A stretch of 40,516 nt of DNA from CAYLMM01 sp964384825 (lineage in GTDB: Bacteria; Krumholzibacteriota; Krumholzibacteriia; LZORAL124-64-63), in NCBI GenBank assembly GCA_964384825.1, contig CAYLMM010000023.1, positions 1 to 40,516 on the forward strand, written 5' to 3'. A model generated the notes under the pieces. That model worked only from the letters and a program-made list of their open reading frames with translations. It was not told the origin of the DNA and made no database searches. Each line of letters starts with the position of its first letter. The first letter of the stretch is position 1. Both the position numbers and the translations under genes were made by a program. This document shows positions 16,214 through 24,400 of this stretch, in pieces.

Positions 16214-17952
16214 TCATCGAAGACATCATCAAGAACGAGATCCTCAACCGGCTGGAAGGCTACGGGCTCTTCGAGGGCGACATCGCCATCGAGATCGAGA
16301 AGCCCCGCGACCGCGCGCACGGGGATCTGAGCACCAACGTGGCCCTGATGCTGGCCAAGCGGCTCGAGCGCAAGCCCCGCGAGCTGGCCGGCGAGTTGGC
16401 CGCGGCCCTGGATTACCCGCGCGAGATCGTGGAGTCGGTGGAGATCGCCGGCCCCGGATTCATCAATTTCCGCATCGCGCGCGACTACCAGCTGGCCCAG
16501 CTGCTCGACGTCACCGAGCAGAAGGGCGCCTGGGACGACATCAAGGTCGGCGGCGGCCGCCGCATCAACGTCGAGTTCATCAGCGCCAACCCCACCGGGC
16601 CGCTGAACGTGGTCTCGGCCCGCGCCGGCGCCTTCGGCGCGACCCTGGTGCGCCTGCTCGACGCCATCGGCTACGACGCCCACGCCGAGTACTACGTCAA
16701 CGACGCCGGCCGCCAGGTGAAGCTGCTGGGCCGCTCGCTGCGGGCCCGCTACTTCCAGAGCCTCGGCCGCGATGTCGAATTCCCCGAGAACGGTTACAAG
16801 GGTGCGTACATCGCCAGGATGGCGGAGGAGCTGAAGACCCAGGACAGCCGCGCCATCCAGGACGCGGCCGGGGTCTTCAACGACGAGAGCTTCCAGCGGG
16901 TCACCGCGCCCGAGGGGGAGGCCGAGGACTGGATCGCCCTGCCCGAGGACGAGTCGGTGGCCAGGTTCTCCAAGTACGCCCTGATGAAGATCCTCACCTG
17001 GCAGCGTCAGACCTGCCGCCGTTTCGGCCTGCGCTTCGACACCTGGTACTTCGAATCCGAACTGCACGAGACCAGGCGCATCGAGCGCGCGCTCGAGCAG
17101 CTGCGCAAGCGGGGCGCGACCTTCGAGCAGGAGGATGCGGTCTGGTTCCGGGCCACCGATTTCGGCGACGAGAAGGACCGGGTGCTGGTGCGCTCCAACG
17201 GCACGCCGACCTATTTCCTGGCCGACGTCGCCTACCACTACCACAAGTATCAGCGCGGCTTCGAGCACGCCATCAACTACCTCGGTCCCGACCACCACGG
17301 CCACATCCCGCGGATGAAGGGCGCCATGGCGGCCCTGGGCGTTCCCGACGACTGGCTCGAGGTCCAGATCCTGCAACAGGTGAACTTCGTGGAGAACGGC
17401 CGGCCGATGGACATGTCCAAGCGCGAGGGGCAGTTCGTGTCGATGGACGCTCTCTGCGACGACGTGGGCGCGGACGTGGCCAAGTACATCTTCCTGACCC
17501 GCAAGCCCAATTCCCATCTGGATTTCGATCTTGATGTGGCGCGTGAGGAATCGAGCGAAAACCCCGTCTATTACGTCAAATACGCGCACGCCAGAATCTG
17601 TTCGGTGCTGCGCAAGGCCTCCGATGCGGGGATCGACCCGGGCGAGCCGGACCTCGAGACGCTGTCCCTGCTGAACGAGCCGAGCGAGTGGAACCTGGTG
17701 CGGGAGCTGGTGCGGCTGCCGCGGGTGCTGATGGGGGCGGCCCTGAACCGCGAGCCCCATCGCCTGACCTCGTACATCTATGAAGTGGCGGGGCTGTACC
17801 ACCAGTTCTACCACAACTGCGTCATCCTCGGCGAGGACAAGGAGATGACCCTGGCCCGGCTGCAGCTGTGCCAGGCGACCCGCCGGATCCTGGCCCGGGT
17901 TCTGGATCTGATCGGTATCACCGCCCCCGAGTTCATGGGCGAGAAGGAGTGA
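16210..17952 (+). CDS. argS: Arginine-tRNA ligase
   Basis: Class Ia aminoacyl-tRNA synthetase of 580 residues, charging tRNA-Arg. The N-terminal additional domain (about 1-95), SANPTGPL, EYYVNDAGRQ, the MSKREG form of KMSKS (M402-K404) and the anticodon-binding C-terminus (SENPVYYVKYAHARICS onward) identify it clearly. The expected HIGH-like motif after NPTGPL is replaced: residues 133-136 read N-V-V-S instead of H-I/V-G-H. Overlap with rsfS (ATGA) fixes the start. The PfkB kinase begins one base after its stop. Confidence 0.97.
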   Translation: MIIEDIIKNEILNRLEGYGLFEGDIAIEIEKPRDRAHGDLSTNVALMLAKRLERKPRELAGELAAALDYPREIVESVEIAGPGFINFRIARDYQLAQLLDVTEQKGAWDDIKVGGGRRINVEFISANPTGPLNVVSARAGAFGATLVRLLDAIGYDAHAEYYVNDAGRQVKLLGRSLRARYFQSLGRDVEFPENGYKGAYIARMAEELKTQDSRAIQDAAGVFNDESFQRVTAPEGEAEDWIALPEDESVARFSKYALMKILTWQRQTCRRFGLRFDTWYFESELHETRRIERALEQLRKRGATFEQEDAVWFRATDFGDEKDRVLVRSNGTPTYFLADVAYHYHKYQRGFEHAINYLGPDHHGHIPRMKGAMAALGVPDDWLEVQILQQVNFVENGRPMDMSKREGQFVSMDALCDDVGADVAKYIFLTRKPNSHLDFDLDVAREESSENPVYYVKYAHARICSVLRKASDAGIDPGEPDLETLSLLNEPSEWNLVRELVRLPRVLMGAALNREPHRLTSYIYEVAGLYHQFYHNCVILGEDKEMTLARLQLCQATRRILARVLDLIGITAPEFMGEKE

Positions 17953-17953
17953 C

Positions 17954-18862
17954 ATGACGATTCTGGTGGTCGGTTCGGTGGCCTACGACACCGTCGAGAC
18001 GGTGCGCGAACGGCGCGAGCGTCAGCTCGGCGGCAGCGCCAGCTATTTCTCCCTGGCCTGTTCCCGATTCTGCCCGGTGCGGGCGGTCGGCGTGGTCGGC
18101 GAGGATTTCCGGCAGGACGATCTGGACCTGCTGGCGTCGCACGGCGTCGACATCGCCGGCATCAGCCGGGTCCCCGGCAACACCTTCCACTGGTCCGGGC
18201 GCTACCACCCCGACATGATCGAGCGCGACACCCTGGCAACCGAGCTGGGCGTTTTCGAGACCTTCCAGCCCGAGCTTCCGGCCGGATGGGGGGAGTCGGA
18301 GTACCTGTTCCTGGCCAACATCCATCCCGCCCTGCAGGCCGACGTGCTGGCCGCGGTGTCGCAGCCGCGCCTGGTGGTGCTGGACACCATGAACCTCTGG
18401 ATCGACACCACGCGCGAGCAGCTGCTGTCGGTGCTGAAGGACGTCGATCTGGTGCTGGTGAACGATTCCGAGGCGCGCTTGCTGTCGGGCAAGTCGTCGC
18501 TGGCCGACGCGGCCGCCGAGATCCGCGCCATGGGCCCCGCCCGGGTCGTGGTGAAGAAGGGCGAGCACGGGGCCCTGCTCTTCGGACGCGATTCGCTGCT
18601 GGCGGTGCCGGGGCTGATCCTGCCCGAGGTGATCGATCCCACCGGCGCGGGCGATTCCTTCGCCGGCGGTTTCCTGGGCAGCCTCGCGGCCGCGGGAGCC
18701 GACCGGAATTCTCCCGATTCCGTCTTCCGCTCGGCCATGCTCGACGCCACGGCCGTGGCCAGCTTCTGCCCGGAGGGCTTCACCGTCGAGGGCCTGCTGC
18801 GCGCCGACGCCGATTCCCTGGCCGCCCGCCGCGCGACCCTGACCGGAATGATGGTGCCCTGA
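17954..18862 (+). CDS. PfkB/ribokinase-family carbohydrate kinase
   Basis: ATP-dependent kinase of the ribokinase fold, 302 residues. The N-terminal VVGSVAYDT and QLGGSASYFSLA (sugar-contacting GG) and the C-terminal signature DPTGAGDSFAGGFLG, with the catalytic Asp of the anion hole, are intact. A VNDSEARLL motif also fits the family. The substrate cannot be told from sequence; sugars and nucleosides are both possible. It starts one base after argS and likely belongs to the same transcript. A hairpin-like GTCCCGCGGGAC just after the stop may end the operon. Confidence 0.9.
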   Translation: MTILVVGSVAYDTVETVRERRERQLGGSASYFSLACSRFCPVRAVGVVGEDFRQDDLDLLASHGVDIAGISRVPGNTFHWSGRYHPDMIERDTLATELGVFETFQPELPAGWGESEYLFLANIHPALQADVLAAVSQPRLVVLDTMNLWIDTTREQLLSVLKDVDLVLVNDSEARLLSGKSSLADAAAEIRAMGPARVVVKKGEHGALLFGRDSLLAVPGLILPEVIDPTGAGDSFAGGFLGSLAAAGADRNSPDSVFRSAMLDATAVASFCPEGFTVEGLLRADADSLAARRATLTGMMVP

Positions 18863-18916
18863 TCCCGTCCCGCGGGACCAATCGGAAAAAAATTTGCCGG
18901 TTCCAGGGGATTGGGA

Positions 18917-18946
18917 TTGTCCGCGTTCGATGAGACATGCTATCAT
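18917..18946 (+). promoter_or_regulatory. Extended -10 promoter for the two-domain gene
   Basis: TTGTCC (18917-18922), 18-base spacer and TATCAT (18941-18946), with TG one base before the -10 (extended -10). Predicted start near 18953 makes any upstream start codon at 18937 unusable and supports ATG 19006. Confidence 0.55.
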
Positions 18947-19005
18947 TTCCAACGGTTGGGGCTGAGGGAGCGTTATCAACTAGAAGGATCTCCCGGAGGG
19001 AAGGC

Positions 19006-19815
19006 ATGCACACCGTGGAACAGCACCCCGATCGACCGACAGACGATCAGGATTGGCGGCAGGACGCGGAAAAATGGATCTGTCGGATCCAGGGCGTCCG
19101 CCAGTGCAAGATCGATCTCGACGCGGAAGGCGAGATCTCCGGGATCCATGTGGTCGCGGTGGTCGATCGAGATGCCCGTCACGTGGTCCGCGACGTCGAG
19201 AGCCTGCTCAAGGCCCGCCTCGGTATTTCCGTGAATTACAAGAAGATCGGCGTGGCCCAGGTGGTCGAGACCGAGCCCCCGGTTGCCGAAGCGCCGGCCT
19301 CTGCGCCCACGTCCGCGTCCGCCCCCGCGGCGGCCGGGCCGTCCGGCGCCGCCGGGCCGCACATCCTGGATCTCGGTTCCGCCAGCCAGGCCCTGCTGGT
19401 GGAGGAGGCTCCCGCCCCGCGCATGCGTTGCGAGGGCGTCAGCGTCACGACCACCGATTCCGCGATCACCGTGACGGTGGACATGGCCGCCGGCGACGTC
19501 CACCGGCGTGGTCAGGCCTCGGGGCCGAACCATCCCGGCGGCGACATGCATCTGATCGGACGCGCCGCCGTCGACGCCGTCCTGCAACTCGTCGAGGACC
19601 CCGTCGTGCTGAGCCTCAGCGAGATCCGCGAGGCCGACATCGGCGGCGAACCGGTGGTCCTCGCGGCGGTCGAACTGGTCGAGGGAAGGCGCTCGGATCG
19701 CCTCTTCGGCACCTGTTCGCTGCGCCAGAATCCCCAGCAAGCCGCGGTTTTCGCCGTTCTCGACGCTTTGAACCGCCGGCTCTCGTTGATGGCCTTCAAG
19801 GAGGAAAGGCCCTAG
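19006..19815 (+). CDS. Unrecognised two-domain alpha/beta protein next to HD-GYP
   Basis: Function unknown; 269 residues, no signal peptide or membrane segment. The start at ATG 19006 follows GGAGGG (18995-19000). Residues ~20-88 form a compact alpha/beta unit with ISGIHVVAVVDRDARHVVRD and GISVNYKKIGVAQV. An Ala/Pro-rich linker (about 90-120) separates it from a second unit (about 140-265) with HRRGQASGP, LIGRAAVDAVLQL and, near the end, AAVFAVLDALNRRL. I recall similar motifs in conserved proteins of other phyla that occur with signalling domains, but cannot name the family. A membrane HD-GYP gene follows, so a regulatory or sensor role is a guess from context. Confidence 0.75.
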   Translation: MHTVEQHPDRPTDDQDWRQDAEKWICRIQGVRQCKIDLDAEGEISGIHVVAVVDRDARHVVRDVESLLKARLGISVNYKKIGVAQVVETEPPVAEAPASAPTSASAPAAAGPSGAAGPHILDLGSASQALLVEEAPAPRMRCEGVSVTTTDSAITVTVDMAAGDVHRRGQASGPNHPGGDMHLIGRAAVDAVLQLVEDPVVLSLSEIREADIGGEPVVLAAVELVEGRRSDRLFGTCSLRQNPQQAAVFAVLDALNRRLSLMAFKEERP

Positions 19816-19861
19816 TCCCTCGTCGGATGAAGGATTCGGAACCGGCGCCTCGATCCCGACC

Positions 19862-20040
19862 CACCTCAAAGGAGCGGAGCGGAAAAACAGCTGAGCGGAG
19901 CACCTCTGTCGCCTGAGCGGTAGGCGGCAAGTCCATCTGGAAATGGAGGTGACGCCAACATGCTGGACTATCTGCTGGGTCTGTTCTTCAAGTGGGAGTG
20001 GTAGCGACTGAATAAGGGATCGGCGCCGGTTCTTTTTTTC
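19862..20040 (+). ncRNA. Candidate structured leader RNA upstream of HD-GYP gene
   Basis: This 314-base gap (19816-20129) has no ordinary gene but clear structure. Hairpin CGCCT-gagcggt-AGGCG is at 19910-19926. Two copies of CACCTC (19862-19867, 19901-19906) can each pair with GAGGTG (19946-19951), the SD of the micro-ORF at 19960. TCCAT-CTGGAA-ATGGA lies at 19932-19947, between them. A run of seven T at about 20032-20040 follows a GC-rich CGGCGCCG. I compared it by eye with c-di-GMP-I, M-box, fluoride and THF riboswitches and found no convincing match. A riboswitch, attenuator or peptide-dependent leader are all possible. Confidence 0.35.
19960..20004 (+). CDS. Possible 14-residue leader peptide/microprotein
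   Basis: ATG at 19960 to TAG at 20002-20004 encodes MLDYLLGLFFKWEW. It has a strong Shine-Dalgarno, GGAGGTGA (19945-19952), with about 8-9 bases of spacing, far better than that of the downstream HD-GYP gene. The peptide is hydrophobic with an aromatic end containing two Trp codons, followed by a T-run within 40 bases. That resembles attenuation leaders, but the downstream gene is not a tryptophan gene. Expression is unproven. Confidence 0.4.
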   Translation: MLDYLLGLFFKWEW

Positions 20041-20129
20041 GATAAAGCTGGTTACCAGGGCTGTCGACAATAATATTTGTCCAGATCGCCGCCTCTAAGG
20101 CGTCCCCGCGCACCCTGGAAAGAGTTGAT

Positions 20130-21488
20130 GTGAGCAATTTGAGACAGTTCCGCAGGCGCTTGCCGTTTCTCATCTATTACGCCGTGTCCCTGGTGGCTGG
20201 CGGATTGATGGCCTACCATCTGATCGAGAATCACCGGCCGGCGGAACTGGATTGGCTGGGCATCGCGTTCTTCTTCTGCGTGCTGTTCTTCGCCGACACC
20301 AAGCTCGCCGAAAGGCAGGTGCGGCAGGGCGGCCGGGTCCTTTCGTCGCGGACGATCGACATCTCGATGGTCGTGATCTTCGGCCCCGCGGTTGCGGTGC
20401 TGGTCGAGGCCGCATCCACGCTCACCCGCGGGATCGTGCTGCGCCGCAGCACGGTGATGAAATCCCTCTTCAACACCGCGATGATGTCGGTGACCGTCGG
20501 CTGCTCCGGCCTGGTCTACCACGCTCTGCCCTGGCACGAATCCTTCGGCGGCCCCCTGTTCCTGCTGCCGCTGCTGGTCTCGCTGCTGGTCTACACGCTG
20601 ATCAACACGATCATGGTCACCGCGGTGATGGGATTCGAGCGCCGGATCCCCTTCGGCGAGATCTGGAGCAAGCACTTCAGCTGGGGCAACCTGCGCGGCC
20701 TGATCGAATTCCCCTTCGCGGCCATGGTCATCCTGCTCTACCGGCAGGCCGGCGCGTGGACGCTTTTGATCTACCTGTTCCCGATCTTCGTGATCTTCCA
20801 GTTCGTGAAGCTCTTCCAGGAGATGAAGGAAGCCCACATCAACTCGATCGCGGCGCTGACCACCACGCTCGAGGCCAACGAGCCGTACACCCACGGCCAC
20901 AGCTACCGGGTGTCGAAGTACGGCGTGCGGATCGGGCGCGCGATGGGGCTTTCCCACCGCGACCTGGAGATCCTGGAATACGGCGGACTGCTGCACGACA
21001 TCGGCAAGATCGCCATCACCAACGACATCATCTGCAAGCCGGGGCGGTTGACCGAGGAGGAGTTCAGCCAGATGACGGCCCACCCCTCGATCGGCTCGGA
21101 CATCGTGCTGCAGATCAAGTTCCTGCAGGAGACCGCCGACCTGGTGCGCCATCACCACGAGCGCCCCGACGGCAAGGGCTATCCCGACGGCCTGCAGGGC
21201 GAAGAGATCAGTCTCGGCGCCAACATCCTGAACGTCTGCGACGCTTTCGACGCGATGACCAGCGACCGTTCCTACCGCAAGGCGCTGCATCCGGAGAAGG
21301 CCGTCGCCGAGCTGGTCCGCTGCCGGGGCACCCAGTTCCACTCCGAGGTGGTCGATACGCTCGTCAAGCTATACAATAGGGGCGAGTTCGAGGTGATCAC
21401 CGATATCAGCGGCATCATGCTGGAGATCCAGCAGACCGCGGAATCCCGCCAACCCGGGGCAGTCCTCTCCAGACCCGTACGGGGGTAG
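20130..21488 (+). CDS. Membrane-bound HD-GYP domain phosphohydrolase
   Basis: Probable cyclic-di-GMP (or related nucleotide) phosphodiesterase of 452 residues. The N-terminal ~230 residues are hydrophobic with roughly six membrane segments forming an unassigned sensor-like region. The HD-GYP domain spans about 245-425: HGHSYRVSKY, LLHDIGKIAI with the metal-binding H289-D290, HHHERPDGKGYPDGL from H341 with the GYP loop at G350-P352, and DAFDAMTSDRSYRKAL. All metal ligands expected appear present. The start is GTG 20130 with GGAAAGAG upstream. It follows a long structured gap and precedes purM by 6 bases. Confidence 0.92.
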   Translation: MSNLRQFRRRLPFLIYYAVSLVAGGLMAYHLIENHRPAELDWLGIAFFFCVLFFADTKLAERQVRQGGRVLSSRTIDISMVVIFGPAVAVLVEAASTLTRGIVLRRSTVMKSLFNTAMMSVTVGCSGLVYHALPWHESFGGPLFLLPLLVSLLVYTLINTIMVTAVMGFERRIPFGEIWSKHFSWGNLRGLIEFPFAAMVILLYRQAGAWTLLIYLFPIFVIFQFVKLFQEMKEAHINSIAALTTTLEANEPYTHGHSYRVSKYGVRIGRAMGLSHRDLEILEYGGLLHDIGKIAITNDIICKPGRLTEEEFSQMTAHPSIGSDIVLQIKFLQETADLVRHHHERPDGKGYPDGLQGEEISLGANILNVCDAFDAMTSDRSYRKALHPEKAVAELVRCRGTQFHSEVVDTLVKLYNRGEFEVITDISGIMLEIQQTAESRQPGAVLSRPVRG

Positions 21489-21494
21489 AACGGA

Positions 21495-22511
21495 ATGAAG
21501 TACAGCGAGAGCGGCGTCAACATCGACGCCGCCCAGGCCGCTTTGGCGCGCGCCAAGGCCGCGGTGCGTTCGACTTGGGATGATCGCGTGCGTTCCGATC
21601 TGGGCAGCTTCGGCGGCCTCTACCGGACCGCGCCCGGGCAGCCCCTGCTGGTGGCCAGCGTGGACGGCGTGGGCACCAAGGTGAAGGTGGCGTCGATGGC
21701 CGGGCGCTTCGACACCGTCGGCCGCGATCTGGTCAACCACTGCGTCGACGACATCCTGGTCCAGGGCGCCGAACCCCTGTTCTTCCTCGACTACTTCGCC
21801 ACCGGCCGGCTGGCCGACGGCGTGCTCGAGGCCGTGCTCGACGGATTCTCCGGTGCCTGCCGGGAGAACGGCTGCGCTCTGCTCGGCGGCGAGACCGCCG
21901 AGATGCCCGGCGTCTACAGCGACACCGATTTCGACCTGGCCGGCTGCATCGTGGGCCAGGTGCGCGAAGAGGACCTGATCGACGGCTCGGCGATCGCCGC
22001 CGGGGACCGCCTGTGGGGCCTGGCGTCGACCGGCCTGCACACCAACGGCTATTCGCTGGCCCGCAAGGTCTGCTTCGAAGCGGCCGGCCTGGACGTGCAC
22101 GACACGATTCCCGGGGTGGGCGAGACGGTGGCCGACGCCCTGCTGGCGGTCCACCGCAGCTACCTGGCCGAGGCCCGCGCCCTGTGGGCCGCCCACGGCC
22201 GCGACTGCATCCACGGCATGGCCCACATCACCGGAGGCGGCTTCGTGGACAACGTGCCGCGCGTGGTGCCCGACGGTCTGTGCGCCCGCATCGAGACCTC
22301 GGCCTGGAAGGTTCCGCCGCTCTTCGGCTTCCTCTGCGAGAAGGGCGAGGTCGCGAAGGCCGAGGCCTACCGCGTGTTCAACATGGGCATCGGGATGGTG
22401 CTGGCCTTGCCGCCGGAGCTCGATCCCAACGCCGTCGCAGGCGTCGAGGCCGTGGAGATCGGCGAGATGATCGCCGCGCCGGAAGGATCGAAGGTCGAGG
22501 TGGTTCTCTGA
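21495..22511 (+). CDS. purM: Phosphoribosylformylglycinamidine cyclo-ligase
   Basis: Forms AIR from FGAM and ATP in purine synthesis. The 338-residue protein begins YSESGVNIDAAQ and has SVDGVGTKVKVA, NHCVDDILVQGAEPLFFLDY, LGGETAEMPG and GLASTGLHTNGYSLAR, all standard motifs of the PurM/ThiL fold. HITGGGFVDNVPR and FNMGIGM mark the C-terminal domain. It starts 6 bases after the HD-GYP gene, so co-transcription is likely despite unrelated function. A hairpin at 22574-22597 follows. Confidence 0.97.
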   Translation: MKYSESGVNIDAAQAALARAKAAVRSTWDDRVRSDLGSFGGLYRTAPGQPLLVASVDGVGTKVKVASMAGRFDTVGRDLVNHCVDDILVQGAEPLFFLDYFATGRLADGVLEAVLDGFSGACRENGCALLGGETAEMPGVYSDTDFDLAGCIVGQVREEDLIDGSAIAAGDRLWGLASTGLHTNGYSLARKVCFEAAGLDVHDTIPGVGETVADALLAVHRSYLAEARALWAAHGRDCIHGMAHITGGGFVDNVPRVVPDGLCARIETSAWKVPPLFGFLCEKGEVAKAEAYRVFNMGIGMVLALPPELDPNAVAGVEAVEIGEMIAAPEGSKVEVVL

Positions 22512-22573
22512 TCCGCCGGTGTCACCCCGCCGGACTTTTGTGGATCCGCGGGAACATGCTTGAAAGTCGATGG

Positions 22574-22597
22574 CGCCCGGGCTCTTGAGTCCGGGCG
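22574..22597 (+). terminator. Terminator-like hairpin after purM
   Basis: CGCCCGG (22574-22580) pairs with CCGGGCG (22591-22597) across a 10-base loop that can pair partly (CTC/GAG). TCGTCGTTTG follows, a weak T-run. The remainder of the 261-base gap to 22773 shows no further gene. Confidence 0.5.
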
Positions 22598-22772
22598 TCG
22601 TCGTTTGCCCCCGAACGTGTCATCGGGCGGTGACGGCGGCGCCCGCAACCGCCGCGATACGGGCCGCGCATCCGTCCCGGGACCGCTCCTTTTCAGCGGC
22701 GAAAGCTGTGGACATCCTCCCGCCGCGGTCTGCTCCTTGCCATGAGCGTGCGGGGTTTGGAGAAGGAGGGAC

Positions 22773-24281
22773 ATGAATCCTGCGGTGCGGTTCTGGGAAG
22801 AGGAGCTCCGGTCGTATCCCCTCGGAGGGGGGCAGACCAGGATCTGGGTCGTTCGTTGCGACGCGGCGGGGGAGGCGGCGGCGCTGCGGCTGCTGTTCAC
22901 GCGCAGCCTGGGGGGCGACGCGAAGGGGCCGACCCCGACGCCGCCGCTGACCCAGATGCTGCGGGCGGTCGACGAGGGGCGGCCGCGCATCTACAAGGAT
23001 CCGCGCGACGGTCCGAACGTGCTTAGGGTGCTGCCGATCGGCGGCGCCGAGGAGCCGGCCGGGGCCTGCGCGTTGAGCCATCCGTCCAGTCCGCCCTGGA
23101 ACGAGGCGGTGCGGCTGTGGGCCGAGCGTTTCGCGGCCCGGACAGGAATGCTGCTGCCCCATCTGCCGGCCGAAGAGGGGTGCGCCTGCGGCGGGAGCGA
23201 GGCGCCGACCCTGTTTCCGGTCGAGCCCTGGGTCCGCGGCGAAGCCCCCAAACCCCCGGCCGTCCGCCCGGCGACCCCCCGGGGCGTGAGCCTGCCCCAT
23301 CCGTCGGCGATGCCCGGGACGCCCGGCCTGATCGGGGTCTCGCGCGAGATGGAGATCTGCTGCGACACCGTCCGCAAGGTGGCCGCCAGCGGGGTCAACG
23401 TCCTGCTCCACGGCGAGAGCGGCACCGGCAAGGAGATGCTGGCCCGGGCGCTGCATCAGAACAGCCCGCGCCGCAACGAACCCTTCATCGGCGTGAATTG
23501 CGCCTCCCTGCCCGAATCGCTGTTCGAGAGCGAGCTCTTCGGCCACAAGGCGGGCGCGTTCACCGGAGCCGCCCGCGAGAAGACCGGCCTGCTCGAGGCC
23601 GCCGACGGCGGAACCTTCTTCCTCGACGAGATCGGCGACATGCCGCAGGCCCTGCAGATCAAGCTGCTGCGCGTGATGCAGGAGCGCCGCCTGCGGCGCA
23701 TCGGCGAGCTGCAGACCCGGCCGGTGGACGTGCGCTTCGTGGCCGCCAGCCACAAGGATCTGCAGCACGAGATCGACGCCGGCCGCTTCCGGCTCGACCT
23801 CTATTACCGTCTGAAGGTCGTGCAGGTCGTCATCCCGCCCCTGCGGCGCCGGCCCGAGGACATCATCCCGCTGGCGGCCTGGTTCCTCGGCCGCCACGAG
23901 GATCGGAACCGGCCGTGGCGCATCACCGAGGACGCGGTGGCGGCCCTGCAGAGGTACCGGTGGCCCGGGAACGTGCGCGAACTGGAGAACGAGGTGCGGC
24001 GCTGGCTGGCGCTGTGGGGCGAGCGCGATCTGATCGAGGTCGAGCATCTGTCGGCCGAGGTCCAGCGGGCGGCCGGCCGCGCGGTCGATCCCGGCGACCT
24101 GCTGACCCTGCGCACCATCGAGGAGGCGAACGAACTGCTCGAGCGCTACCTGATCCGCAAGGCGCTGTCGGTCTGCGGCGGGTTGAAGTCCGCGGCGGCG
24201 CGGCGGCTGGGGCTTTCGCGGCAGGGTCTGTACAAGAAGATCCGCCGCCACGGGATGGACGATCTGCTGCAGCGGACCTGA
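22773..24281 (+). CDS. Sigma-54-dependent transcriptional activator
   Basis: Bacterial enhancer-binding protein, 502 residues. The central AAA+ domain (about 188-410) has the Walker A GESGTGKE from G214, the sigma-54 contact loop GAFTGA from G261, Walker B GGTFFLDEIGD, and WPGNVRELENEVRRW. A Fis-type helix-turn-helix closes the protein (GGLKSAAARRLGLSRQGLYKKIR). The N-terminal ~185 residues are not a receiver, GAF or PAS domain that I recognise and carry a CAC motif in EEGCACGG. Signal and targets are unknown. ATG 22773 has GAAGGAGGG upstream. No -24/-12 promoter was found nearby. Confidence 0.93.
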   Translation: MNPAVRFWEEELRSYPLGGGQTRIWVVRCDAAGEAAALRLLFTRSLGGDAKGPTPTPPLTQMLRAVDEGRPRIYKDPRDGPNVLRVLPIGGAEEPAGACALSHPSSPPWNEAVRLWAERFAARTGMLLPHLPAEEGCACGGSEAPTLFPVEPWVRGEAPKPPAVRPATPRGVSLPHPSAMPGTPGLIGVSREMEICCDTVRKVAASGVNVLLHGESGTGKEMLARALHQNSPRRNEPFIGVNCASLPESLFESELFGHKAGAFTGAAREKTGLLEAADGGTFFLDEIGDMPQALQIKLLRVMQERRLRRIGELQTRPVDVRFVAASHKDLQHEIDAGRFRLDLYYRLKVVQVVIPPLRRRPEDIIPLAAWFLGRHEDRNRPWRITEDAVAALQRYRWPGNVRELENEVRRWLALWGERDLIEVEHLSAEVQRAAGRAVDPGDLLTLRTIEEANELLERYLIRKALSVCGGLKSAAARRLGLSRQGLYKKIRRHGMDDLLQRT

Positions 24282-24282
24282 G

Positions 24283-24319
24283 GGCGGGCCGGGCCGCCGG
24301 ATCCCCCGCCGGGCCCGCC
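24283..24319 (+). terminator. GC-rich hairpin after the sigma-54 activator
   Basis: GGCGGGCC (24283-24290) pairs perfectly with GGCCCGCC (24312-24319), two bases after the stop codon. No T-run follows, so it is only terminator-like. Confidence 0.35.
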
Positions 24320-24400
24320 GGCTGTCCTCGTGACCGACGGGCGGCGGCGAAAACGGGATCGGGCCCATTGCGGCTATTGCTCCCGGATCGTCGACGCGCT

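Noticed and set aside
16606..16617. Argument that argS is a pseudogene
   Set aside because: All other motifs and the full-length frame are intact, so a variant motif is more likely than decay.
19924..20010. c-di-GMP-I riboswitch
   Set aside because: GGCAA and GGTGACGC partly resemble the GEMM consensus, but the AAAGCC core and second stem signature are not present.
22512..22772. Small ORFs of 60-70 codons between purM and the sigma-54 activator
   Set aside because: No SD, overlapping frames, poor composition and a terminator-like hairpin inside.
23117..24400. Apparent N-terminal extension of Lnt
   Set aside because: It is the out-of-frame reading of the sigma-54 activator, whose AAA+ motifs are in the other frame.
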